A stretch of DNA of 64,000 nt from an uncultured Christensenellaceae bacterium (lineage in GTDB: Bacteria; Bacillota; Clostridia; Christensenellales; Pumilibacteraceae), in the NCBI GenBank assembly GCA_910586925.1, contig CAJUKG010000009.1, positions 1 to 64,000 of the forward strand, in the 5' to 3' direction. The notes under the pieces were generated by a model, which was not told where the DNA came from, made no database searches, and saw nothing but the letters and a program-made list of their open reading frames with translations. Shown here piece after piece: positions 41,712 to 49,624 of this stretch. Both the position numbers and the translations under genes were made by a program. Within the stretch, counting starts at the first letter, position 1; every line of letters begins with the position of its first letter.

Positions 41712-43682
41712 ATGAAAGCTATAAAGAGTGTGGCTCCCATTATAGTGTTTTTTGCGGTAGCGGTGGTATTTTTTGCCACCGTTGTCGGCTTGGGAGTTTT
41801 TTCTTCGGATAACGAGTTGTACTATGACGCCGTTCCCGATACGGGAATGGTGTATAACCGCATGGACGTGACCGTCGATTGGAACGACGACAGAACGTGT
41901 ACCATTACGCAGCATATAGAAGCGGAGTTCTTGGATAACGGTTATGCGGGCGGCGGAACTCACGGCATATACGTAGATATTCCCGTCAATTCGGGCGAGA
42001 AAATTCGCGGACTCGACGCGGAAGCTACCGGGTATTACAATACCGACGTCGGCAAGGACCTTCCGTGTTCTGTAGATCACGAGTTCGATAATGCGATCGT
42101 TCGCGTGCTTGTCGGCGACGAGGACAGGGTGTTTTACAAGGGCGGGCGAGTCGTTTGCGATCTCGAATACGAGTACATAACGCCGGTGCACCCCGAGGGC
42201 AAAGACATTCTCGACATAAACGCAATCGGTTACGGCTGGATGAGCATGATCGCCGAGGCGACCGTAAAAGTTACGTACCCGTACGAGATAAACCGCGGCG
42301 ACGTGCAAGTGGTCACGAGCAACGGAAATCACGAAACGGAAGAAACCGTCGAAATAAATTACGGCGGCGACGGCAAGTCGATAAACGTCGGCATCGCGAA
42401 TTTGTTGCCGTTTCACGGCGTGCGCGTAAAGTACACCGCGCCCGCGGGGGCGGTCGTCAACCGAATCGACGTCGAGTTGATAGTTGCCGCAGTGATCGCG
42501 TCCGTTCTCGTTGCGGCGGCGATACTCTTGATGATATTTGCGGGCAAGGACAAACCGCTTTCGCCGATAGTGGATTTTTACCCGCCGCGCATCGACGGTG
42601 CGGACGGAAACAAGCGGCACATGTTGCCCGTGCAAATGGGCATGATAATCGACGGACACTGTTCGGACGAGGATATTACTTCACTGATATTTTATTGGGC
42701 GAGCGAGGGCTATTTGCAAATCGACGACAGCGGCAGCTCTACCGCGCTCATCAAGTTAAAAGAACTCGATCCCGTTACGCCGTACGAAAAAGTGCTGTTC
42801 GACAGACTGTTCGGGAACGGCGTCAAACTCGAGGACGGGAAGAAGCGCGTAACGCTGTCTTCGCTCAAGGGCAATTTCGCGCAATCCATTCAGAACGCAA
42901 AGACGGCGGTCAACGCGGAATACTCGGGTAAACTTTACACCAAAGGCGGAAATATTCTTTCCGTTGCAATGCTTGTTATCGCGGCGATTTTAGGGCTTGC
43001 GGCGGGCATGCTTTCTTCGTTCCGCGTGGCGATGGGATACGTCAACGTAGTGGGCGTGGCGGTGCTCATTCCCGTATTCCTATCGTGGGTATTGAGCACG
43101 CTTATAATGAATTATTACGTAAAGCTATCCAAAACGAAGCGACGGTTGATGCTTGTCGGATTGTTCGTAACGATCGCGCTGCTCGCAACGGCTGTGATGT
43201 TTTTGGTGCCGGGCGACGTCATGTCGCTTGCCGAGCGTATTATATTCGGCGTGGCGATAAGCGTGGTTTCGGGGCTTGCGCCGTTCATGACTCGCCGCAC
43301 CGATTTTTATACCGACAGACTTAACGAGATCGTGGGATTCCGCGACTTTTTGCGCGATGCGGAAAAAGACAGGCTCGAAGCTCTCGTCAAGGACGATCCC
43401 CAATATTACTATAATATTTTACCGTATGCCAACGTGTTGGGCGTGTCGGACGTGCTTTCGGATAAGTTCAAAGACATTACGATCGAACCGCCTACGTATT
43501 ACAGCGGCAGAAACGTCACTGTATTCGACGTGCTTGTGATCAACCGTCTGTGTCGGTCTATGGGCAACGATCTTACATACCGTCCGCCGTCAAGCGGTGG
43601 CGGCGGTTCGCGCGGAAGCTTCAGCGGCGGCGGTGGCGGCGGAGGCGGCGGCTTCGGCGGAGGCGGCGGAGGTCGCTGGTAA
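41712..43682 (+). CDS. DUF2207 membrane protein with glycine-rich end
   Basis: A 656-residue protein. A short N-terminal helix is followed by an external beta domain (YNRMDVTVDWNDDRTCTITQ onward, about 40-245), a helix near 258-280, a cytoplasmic domain, further helices (about 415-450, 475-520), a region with FRDFLRDAEKDRLEAL, and a C-terminal run of nearly pure glycine and serine ending in RW. All of this fits DUF2207. It is co-transcribed with lemA. The glycine-rich tail is a family trait, not an assembly error. Function unknown. Confidence 0.88.
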   Translation: MKAIKSVAPIIVFFAVAVVFFATVVGLGVFSSDNELYYDAVPDTGMVYNRMDVTVDWNDDRTCTITQHIEAEFLDNGYAGGGTHGIYVDIPVNSGEKIRGLDAEATGYYNTDVGKDLPCSVDHEFDNAIVRVLVGDEDRVFYKGGRVVCDLEYEYITPVHPEGKDILDINAIGYGWMSMIAEATVKVTYPYEINRGDVQVVTSNGNHETEETVEINYGGDGKSINVGIANLLPFHGVRVKYTAPAGAVVNRIDVELIVAAVIASVLVAAAILLMIFAGKDKPLSPIVDFYPPRIDGADGNKRHMLPVQMGMIIDGHCSDEDITSLIFYWASEGYLQIDDSGSSTALIKLKELDPVTPYEKVLFDRLFGNGVKLEDGKKRVTLSSLKGNFAQSIQNAKTAVNAEYSGKLYTKGGNILSVAMLVIAAILGLAAGMLSSFRVAMGYVNVVGVAVLIPVFLSWVLSTLIMNYYVKLSKTKRRLMLVGLFVTIALLATAVMFLVPGDVMSLAERIIFGVAISVVSGLAPFMTRRTDFYTDRLNEIVGFRDFLRDAEKDRLEALVKDDPQYYYNILPYANVLGVSDVLSDKFKDITIEPPTYYSGRNVTVFDVLVINRLCRSMGNDLTYRPPSSGGGGSRGSFSGGGGGGGGGFGGGGGGRW

Positions 43683-43780
43683 TCCTCTCCGCGGCGTATG
43701 CTTCGGACGAATACGAGCTGCGTGCCGTGCGGCGGTGAATATTATCGCGGTACTACGGTACAATATCGGGTGGAACGATT

Positions 43781-44926
43781 ATGGCTATCAAGTATGTAAC
43801 GGCAGGCGAATCACACGGCAAAATGCTCGTCGGGATAATAGAAAATATCCCGGCGGGATTGCTTATTGACGGAGATTTCATAAACGGCGAACTCAAGCGG
43901 AGAATGCTCGGTTTGGGGCGCGGCGCGCGTATGCAGATAGAAAACGACTGCGCCGAAATCGTCGCGGGGGTGCGTAACCGCAGGACTACGGGCGCACCGA
44001 TCGCGCTTCTCGTCGAAAACGCCGATCATAAAAATTGGTCGCGCACGATAGGCGCGGACGCCGCGGAAAACGACAGAGCGATCACCGCGGTGCGTCCCGG
44101 GCACGCCGATCTTGCGGGCGCGATAAAGTACGGATTTACCGATGCGCGCAACGTCGCGGAACGCGCGTCGGCGCGAACGACCGCGATGACGGTCGCGCTC
44201 GGCAGTATTGCGAAACTGTATCTCGGCGAACTCGGTATAACGGTGGAAAGCCACACCGTCGCAGTCGGGATAGCGAAAGCCGAAGAATGTAAAGATTACA
44301 CTGACATAAACACGCGCGCCGATGCGGACAAGGTGCGTTGTCTCGACTCTCGAGCGAGCGAACGCATGGTGGGTGAAATACGGCTTGCCGCGATTTCGGG
44401 CGACACTCTCGGCGGAGTGTCCGAGATCGTCGTGTCGGGCTGCATACCCGGTATAGGAAGTTACGTTTCGGGCGGAAGTCGGCTCGACGGCTTGCTTTCG
44501 GGCGCGATAACCGCAGTGCCTTCCGTAAAAGCGGTAGAGATAGGAAACGGCATAGCGGGAAGCGCGGTGCTCGGCTCGGCGTTTCACGACTCGGTGTATA
44601 TGCGCGGCGGCAGGTATGTGCGCGAAACCAATCGCGCGGGCGGTATCGAAGGCGGCATGAGCAACGGCGAGCGCGTGATCATCCGCGCGTATTTCAAGCC
44701 TATACCGTCGCTTAAAAACGGACTCTATACGGTCGACATATCGAGCGGGAAAGCTACTAAAGCCGCGGAGGAGCGCGGCGATACGTGCGCAGTGGCGGCG
44801 GGCGGCGTTGTGTGCGAGCATGCGGCGGCCCTTGTTATTGCGACGGCGATTTCGGACATGCTCGGCGGCGATACAATGAATGAGGTCGTGCGGCGGTATG
44901 CCGAAAAAGGCGGTAAAAGTGAATAA
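43781..44926 (+). CDS. aroC: Chorismate synthase
   Basis: A 381-residue FMN-dependent enzyme converting EPSP to chorismate. Family signatures include TAGESHGKMLVGIIENIPAG at the start, RRMLGLGRGARMQIENDCAE, GVRNRRTTGAPIALLVEN, VRPGHADLAGAIKYG with DARNVAERASARTTA, and the C-terminal FKPIPSLKNGLYTVD. It is first in a run of six shikimate-pathway genes. The ribosome site is weak (GGTGGAACG). A TACAAT at 43759-43764 may be its -10, but no good -35 is seen. Confidence 0.96.
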   Translation: MAIKYVTAGESHGKMLVGIIENIPAGLLIDGDFINGELKRRMLGLGRGARMQIENDCAEIVAGVRNRRTTGAPIALLVENADHKNWSRTIGADAAENDRAITAVRPGHADLAGAIKYGFTDARNVAERASARTTAMTVALGSIAKLYLGELGITVESHTVAVGIAKAEECKDYTDINTRADADKVRCLDSRASERMVGEIRLAAISGDTLGGVSEIVVSGCIPGIGSYVSGGSRLDGLLSGAITAVPSVKAVEIGNGIAGSAVLGSAFHDSVYMRGGRYVRETNRAGGIEGGMSNGERVIIRAYFKPIPSLKNGLYTVDISSGKATKAAEERGDTCAVAAGGVVCEHAAALVIATAISDMLGGDTMNEVVRRYAEKGGKSE

Positions 44927-45917
44927 CGTCGTTTTTGCGAGCAGGAGCGAGATAGCGCACGCTCTCGGCGGGTGCGCGATGATCGTCACCGACCGCAACG
45001 TCAAAGGTTTATACGGCGAAATCATGCCGAATGCATTCGCGATCCCCGCGGGCGAAAAGTCGAAGTGCAAAGAAGTGCTTTTCGATATATTATCGGAAAT
45101 GTCCAAGCGCGGACTCGATCGCGGCGACAGGATAGCCGCCGTCGGCGGCGGTGTGGTGAGCGATATTACGGGGCTTGCCGCGTCGCTATACATGCGCGGG
45201 ATAGAATATATCAATGTGCCGACCACCGTTCTCGGCGCGGTCGATGCGGGGATAGGCGGCAAAACCGCCATTGATTTCGACGGGCGGAAAAATCTCGTCG
45301 GAAGTTTTTATATGCCTAAAACGGTATATATTGATTTTTCGTTTGCGGCGAGTTTGCCGCGTCGAGAACTGATGTGCGGATTGGGCGAGATATTCAAAAC
45401 ATGTCTGCTCACGCGCAAAACTTACGATCTTCTCGTATCGAAGTTCGACGTCGCGGCGGAACTGCAGCTCGACATTTTGGAAGAATTGGCGCGGGCGTGC
45501 GTTGCCGTCAAGTGCGAAGTGACGGAACGCGATTTTCGCGAGAGCGGGCTTCGTCGCGTGCTCAACGTTGGGCATACCGTCGGGCACGCGCTCGAGAGTG
45601 CGAACAAGAACGACAAGAGCCACGGCGAGTACGTGCTCACGGGTATACTCACCGAGTGCGCCATGTGCGGCGAACTCGTAAAAAGCGAGTACCGCGCCGA
45701 GCTTGAAGAAATGCTTTTGCGGCTTGTTAAATTTCCGAGAACAAGCGCGGGCGGCGTGCTGAAGTACGCACTCGGCGACAAGAAGAACACGAACGGCGAA
45801 ATAGAAATAATGTTGCCCGTGGCGGCGGGCGAAGTCGCTTGCGTGCGGCTGACCGCCGATGATTTCGTCGAACGGTACAATCTTGCCGTTCGCGGCGGGC
45901 GGGGCGGAAATGAATAG
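44919..45917 (+). CDS. aroB: 3-dehydroquinate synthase
   Basis: A 332-residue NAD-dependent enzyme making 3-dehydroquinate from DAHP. Family features are GEKSKCKEV, the NAD-binding AAVGGGVVSDITGLAA, NVPTTVLGAVDAGIGGKTAI, GSFYMPKTVYID, GLGEIFKTCLL, and the metal-binding histidines in LNVGHTVGHALE and KSHGEYVLTG. The chosen GTG overlaps the aroC stop and follows AAAGGCGG; an ATG at 44898 is an alternative that adds seven residues. Its stop overlaps the aroA start. Confidence 0.93.
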   Translation: MNNVVFASRSEIAHALGGCAMIVTDRNVKGLYGEIMPNAFAIPAGEKSKCKEVLFDILSEMSKRGLDRGDRIAAVGGGVVSDITGLAASLYMRGIEYINVPTTVLGAVDAGIGGKTAIDFDGRKNLVGSFYMPKTVYIDFSFAASLPRRELMCGLGEIFKTCLLTRKTYDLLVSKFDVAAELQLDILEELARACVAVKCEVTERDFRESGLRRVLNVGHTVGHALESANKNDKSHGEYVLTGILTECAMCGELVKSEYRAELEEMLLRLVKFPRTSAGGVLKYALGDKKNTNGEIEIMLPVAAGEVACVRLTADDFVERYNLAVRGGRGGNE

Positions 45918-47163
45918 CACGGTCGTGAAAAAGTTTTGCGGCTACGACAAAACTATCGACTGTGCGCCCGATAAAAGCGTATCCGTTCGCGCCGTAGTCA
46001 TTTGCGGGTTCGCACGCGGCGAAAGCATTGTTCGCGGCATTTCGACGTGTGACGACGTGCTGTCCGCAGTCGAATGTATGCGACGGCTCGGTTCGCGTAT
46101 CGAGATAGACGGCGACACTGCGTATATAACGGGGGTGGGCGGAGCTCCGAAGCGTGACGTAATTCTCGATTGCGGGAACAGCGGGACGACGGCGAAACTG
46201 CTTATGGGCTTGCTGGCGGGCGTGGACGGGCGTTTTACTCTCGTCGGCGATGCGTCGCTGTCCGGTCGGCGGTTCGATCGGGCGCGAAACATGCTCGCGG
46301 ATATGGGTGCGAAAATAGATTGCGATCGCTTGCCGACGACAGTGTGCGGCGGCGGGCTTTCGGGCGTCCGACTCGAAGCGGAAGTGCCGTCGGCGCAGGA
46401 TAAAAGCGCGGTGCTGCTCGCGGGTATAAGCGCGGACGGAACTACCGAGTACCGAGAAAACGTGCGGACGCGCGATCATACCGAGATCATGCTCGAGCGG
46501 GTCGGCGCGGATATAACGCGGTCGGGCGAAACGATAACCGTTCGTAAAAGCACCCTGCACGGCGCGGAGATAATTGTGCCGGGCGATATATCTTCGGCGA
46601 CGTACCCTTTATGTATCGCGCTCGCGGTTGCGGGCGGGCGGTGCACCGTAAAAAACGTCGGCATAAACCCGACGCGACGCGACGTGCTCGACGTTCTGAT
46701 GCGAAGCGGCGGGGATATAACGTTTACCGTACCGCGCGGCGACGCCGAGAAAGTTTGCGATATTACGGCGAAGCACTGCGTGCTGTCACCTATGGAAATG
46801 AGCGAATCGGAATGTGCGCGGGCGATCGACGAAGTGCCCACGCTCGCCGCGCTTGCATGTCTTGCGAACGGCGTGAGCGTGTTCCGCGGTGCGGACAAGC
46901 TCCGAGGCAAAGAAACTGACAGAGTGGAAACCACGATAGAAACGATCCGCGCGCTCGGCGGCGAGGCGTCGTATAATAGCGGCGTGCTGACCGTCGTCGG
47001 CGGGCGCAAACTGCATTACGGCAAAGTGGATTGCCGCGGCGATCACCGCATAGCGATGACGGCGGCGGTGCTCGGGTGTTGCGGCGAGGGTTGCGAGATA
47101 ACGGGTTGCGAGTGCGTTTCGATAAGCTATCCGCGGTTTTTCGAGGAGGTGATCGGTGTATAA
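45910..47163 (+). CDS. aroA: EPSP synthase (3-phosphoshikimate 1-carboxyvinyltransferase)
   Basis: A 417-residue enzyme adding enolpyruvyl to shikimate-3-phosphate. The start has CAPDKSVSVRAVVICGFARG, the PEP-binding region is CGNSGTTAKLLMGLLAG, and later motifs include VGDASLSGRRFDRA, DKSAVLLAGI, DEVPTLAALACLANG, LRGKETDRVE and DCRGDHRIAMTAAV. In the SLSGR segment relatives often read RPM, here RRF. The ATG overlaps the aroB stop, and its own stop overlaps the aroE start. GGGGCGG serves as ribosome site. Confidence 0.95.
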   Translation: MNSTVVKKFCGYDKTIDCAPDKSVSVRAVVICGFARGESIVRGISTCDDVLSAVECMRRLGSRIEIDGDTAYITGVGGAPKRDVILDCGNSGTTAKLLMGLLAGVDGRFTLVGDASLSGRRFDRARNMLADMGAKIDCDRLPTTVCGGGLSGVRLEAEVPSAQDKSAVLLAGISADGTTEYRENVRTRDHTEIMLERVGADITRSGETITVRKSTLHGAEIIVPGDISSATYPLCIALAVAGGRCTVKNVGINPTRRDVLDVLMRSGGDITFTVPRGDAEKVCDITAKHCVLSPMEMSESECARAIDEVPTLAALACLANGVSVFRGADKLRGKETDRVETTIETIRALGGEASYNSGVLTVVGGRKLHYGKVDCRGDHRIAMTAAVLGCCGEGCEITGCECVSISYPRFFEEVIGV

Positions 47164-47926
47164 AATTTCGGTACTCGGGAGCGGTATAGGATATACCGCG
47201 TCGCCCGCGGTGCACGGCGCGATCGCCGCCGCGACGGGCGTCGAAATAGCTTGCGACGCCGTGGATATTTCGGACGCCGACCTCGGTGAAACAGTAAAGC
47301 GGCTTTTCGCCGAACGCGACGGTTTTTTCGTCACGAAGCCGTTCAAGTTCGATATCGGGAGGTATATCGGTTCGCCTGCATTCGGTGCGGTGAACGTGGT
47401 GCGTTCGCGCGACCGTGCGGCGGAAAATACCGATGGCAGCGGGTTCATGCACGCGCTCGACCGTAATTTCGTCGGTTGGCGGGACAGGGTCGAATCCGCG
47501 CTCGTGCTCGGCGCGGGCGGCGGTGCATGGGCTGTGACGTCCGCACTTAAAGCGGTGGGGGTGAATGTGTACGTACTCAACCGTTCGGCGGTGCCTGCGG
47601 CAAAGCTGTGCGCGGCGACGGGTTGCGAACTTTATGCAAACCAGAAAACGGAGCTTGCGGTCAACTGCACGTCGGTCGGCGCAGACGGAGATATTTTGCG
47701 AAGTTTGTGCGTGATCCCGCGATTCGAGTATGCGTTCGACCTCGCGTATCGCGGCGAAACGCCCTTTCTCGCGAAGTGCCGCGACGGCGGCAGTCTTGTC
47801 GCGAACGGTTACGACATGCTCGTATATCAAGCGATAGAGGGCGATAAATTTCTGTTCGGCGAAGCGTTTGCCGATACCGAACGCATATTCGACAAAGCGA
47901 AAAGCATACTGCTAAATCGGAAATAA
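47156..47926 (+). CDS. aroE: Shikimate dehydrogenase
   Basis: A 256-residue NADPH enzyme reducing 3-dehydroshikimate. The pattern fits though several positions vary: SPAVHGA for the substrate serines, FFVTKPFK with the catalytic lysine, GAVNVV, AENTDGSGF with the aspartate, the nucleotide-binding VLGAGGGAWAV, VLNRSAV, NCTSVG, DLAYRGETPFL and NGYDMLVYQA. The start is GTG, overlapping the aroA stop, with GAGGAGGTG just upstream. Divergence from consensus is moderate but all core residues are present. Confidence 0.9.
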   Translation: MYKISVLGSGIGYTASPAVHGAIAAATGVEIACDAVDISDADLGETVKRLFAERDGFFVTKPFKFDIGRYIGSPAFGAVNVVRSRDRAAENTDGSGFMHALDRNFVGWRDRVESALVLGAGGGAWAVTSALKAVGVNVYVLNRSAVPAAKLCAATGCELYANQKTELAVNCTSVGADGDILRSLCVIPRFEYAFDLAYRGETPFLAKCRDGGSLVANGYDMLVYQAIEGDKFLFGEAFADTERIFDKAKSILLNRK

Positions 47927-47939
47927 GAGGAAGCGAACT

Positions 47940-48365
47940 ATGAAAATACTTATTGTCAACGGTGTCAATATCAATATGACGGGTAAGCGCGAAGCTATTT
48001 ACGGCACGCGCACGCTCGACGAAATAAATGCGGATCTGAAAGATTTCGCGGCGACGCTCGGCGCGGAGCTTGAGTTTTTCGCGTCAAACATAGAGGGCGA
48101 AATAGTGGACAAATTGCAACGCGGCGGGTTCGACGCGCTGATAATAAATGCGGGCGCGTACTCGCATTATTCGCACGCGATAGCAGACGCGCTCGCGTAC
48201 GTCGATACGCCCAAAGCGGAAGTGCACATGACGAATATTTTCGCTCGCGAAAATTTTCGGAGCGAGAGCGTCACGGCGCGCAACTGCGACGGCGTTATAT
48301 CGGGGTTCGGCGAGGACGTGTATTTTACGGCGGTCTGGTACTTGGCGCGTCGGGGCGTGAAGTGA
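47940..48365 (+). CDS. aroQ: 3-dehydroquinate dehydratase, type II
   Basis: A 141-residue enzyme making 3-dehydroshikimate. It shows NGVNINMTGKREAIYG with the catalytic tyrosine, FFASNIEGEIVDKLQ, INAGAYSHYSHAIADAL with the substrate loop, and VEVHM/NIFARENFRSES with the catalytic histidine. The usual opening GPNLNLLG is replaced by NGVNINMTG. AGAGGAAG precedes the ATG. Its stop overlaps the GTG of the next gene. Confidence 0.95.
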   Translation: MKILIVNGVNINMTGKREAIYGTRTLDEINADLKDFAATLGAELEFFASNIEGEIVDKLQRGGFDALIINAGAYSHYSHAIADALAYVDTPKAEVHMTNIFARENFRSESVTARNCDGVISGFGEDVYFTAVWYLARRGVK

Positions 48366-49507
48366 GAAAGATCGCCCTTATAGGCTGCATGGGCAGCGGT
48401 AAATCTACCGTCGCGTCGGAGCTTGGCGACGCGTTTGACGTCGACGCCGAATTCGAGCGGCGATACGGCGGCATACCCGAATTTTTTGCGACACGCGGCG
48501 AGACGGCGTTTCGCGAAGCAGAAGAAAAGCTGCTCGCGGAAGCGGCGAAATCGAACGCGCGGGTCATCGCGTGCGGCGGAGGAAGCGTGCTTTCGCGGCG
48601 CGGTATGGCGGCACTTCGCGCGGCGAGCGACATAGTGTTTATAGATACGCCGAAAGAGCTGTGCGAGCGGCGCGTTCGCGGCTCCGACAGACCGCTCGCG
48701 AAAAATTTTTCGTGCGTGTATGAGGAACGGTTGCCGTTATACAAACGCTACGCGGACTATACGGCGAACGGAACGAAAAGCGCGCGCGAGATCGCGGCGG
48801 AGATCGCGAACGCAGTCAAAACGCCGCGCGGCATACGTTACGACGTCGTGCTGTGCGATGCCGACGACACCGTTCTCGATTTCGGGCGTGCGATGAGGTT
48901 CGCCATATCGACGGCGGCGGCGGAAATGGGCGTCAAGGCGGATGCGGCGCGGGTGATAGAAGAATACGGCAAGATCTTGCCCGTGGTATGGGGACGGCTC
49001 GAGCGCGGCGAGATAGACAGAACGGAGCTTTCCGCGACGCGGTTTACCATGCTCGCGGACGCGCTCGGCGAAAAGTTTTCGCCGAGCGAATGTAACGACG
49101 CATATATGCGCGCAATCAAGACGACGCGGTTTGTTTTGGACGGTGCGCTCGAATTTATGGACGGCGTGCGGCGGCGCGGTGCGAAGCTGTATATCATAAC
49201 CAACAGTTACAAATCGGTCGCGAGCGAGCGATTAAAGGCATTATACGGGCACGCAGACGGCTTTTTCGTGTCGGAAGACATAGGTTACGATAAGCCCGAC
49301 AGGCGATTTTTCGAGCGCGTGCACGCGTGCATAGGCTCGCCCGATATTGCGCGAACTATCGTTTTTGGCGACGGCGTGTTTCCCGATATGCACGGGGGAG
49401 CGGTGTTCGGCGCGGACACCTGTCTTTTCGATCCGAGCGGGAAAAAGAGCACGCCCGACGCGCTGTACGCCGTGCGCGGGTATTCCGAATTCGCGGAAAT
49501 TTTGTAG
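48362..49507 (+). CDS. aroK: Shikimate kinase fused to HAD-family phosphatase
   Basis: A 381-residue two-domain protein. Residues 1-~155 are shikimate kinase: Walker A GCMGSGKST, DVDAEFERRYGGIPEFF, ARG motif in RGETAFREAEEKLL, VIACGGGSVLS and SDRPLAKN. Residues ~159-381 are a HAD hydrolase of the YjjG/nucleotidase-like group: motif I CDADDTVLDFG (Asp166 and Asp168), a helical cap, motif II IITNSYKSV, motif III YDKPDRRFFE and motif IV VFGDGVFPDMHGG. There is no stop, frameshift or ribosome site between them, so it is a true fusion as read. The start is GTG overlapping the aroQ stop. The substrate of the HAD domain is unknown. Confidence 0.92.
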   Translation: MRKIALIGCMGSGKSTVASELGDAFDVDAEFERRYGGIPEFFATRGETAFREAEEKLLAEAAKSNARVIACGGGSVLSRRGMAALRAASDIVFIDTPKELCERRVRGSDRPLAKNFSCVYEERLPLYKRYADYTANGTKSAREIAAEIANAVKTPRGIRYDVVLCDADDTVLDFGRAMRFAISTAAAEMGVKADAARVIEEYGKILPVVWGRLERGEIDRTELSATRFTMLADALGEKFSPSECNDAYMRAIKTTRFVLDGALEFMDGVRRRGAKLYIITNSYKSVASERLKALYGHADGFFVSEDIGYDKPDRRFFERVHACIGSPDIARTIVFGDGVFPDMHGGAVFGADTCLFDPSGKKSTPDALYAVRGYSEFAEIL

Positions 49508-49553
49508 CGCGGAAAAAATCCTTACAAATTGTCGAAAATCGGCAAAAAGCATT

Positions 49554-49581
49554 TGTCAAAACAGATAAATAATGTTAAAAT
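49554..49581 (+). promoter_or_regulatory. Promoter of the phosphohexomutase-transketolase operon
   Basis: TTGTCA (49554-49559), 16 bp, TAAAAT (49576-49581). Just downstream the 11-base sequence AGTAATATGAC is repeated directly (49588-49598 and 49605-49615) in the leader. Confidence 0.7.
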
Positions 49582-49624
49582 ATATATAGTAATATGACTA
49601 TGTAAGTAATATGACGGAGTCAAT

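Noticed and set aside
43560..43682. GGC/GGT run at the end of the DUF2207 gene as a tandem repeat or assembly artefact
   Set aside because: It encodes the glycine-rich tail typical of DUF2207 proteins.
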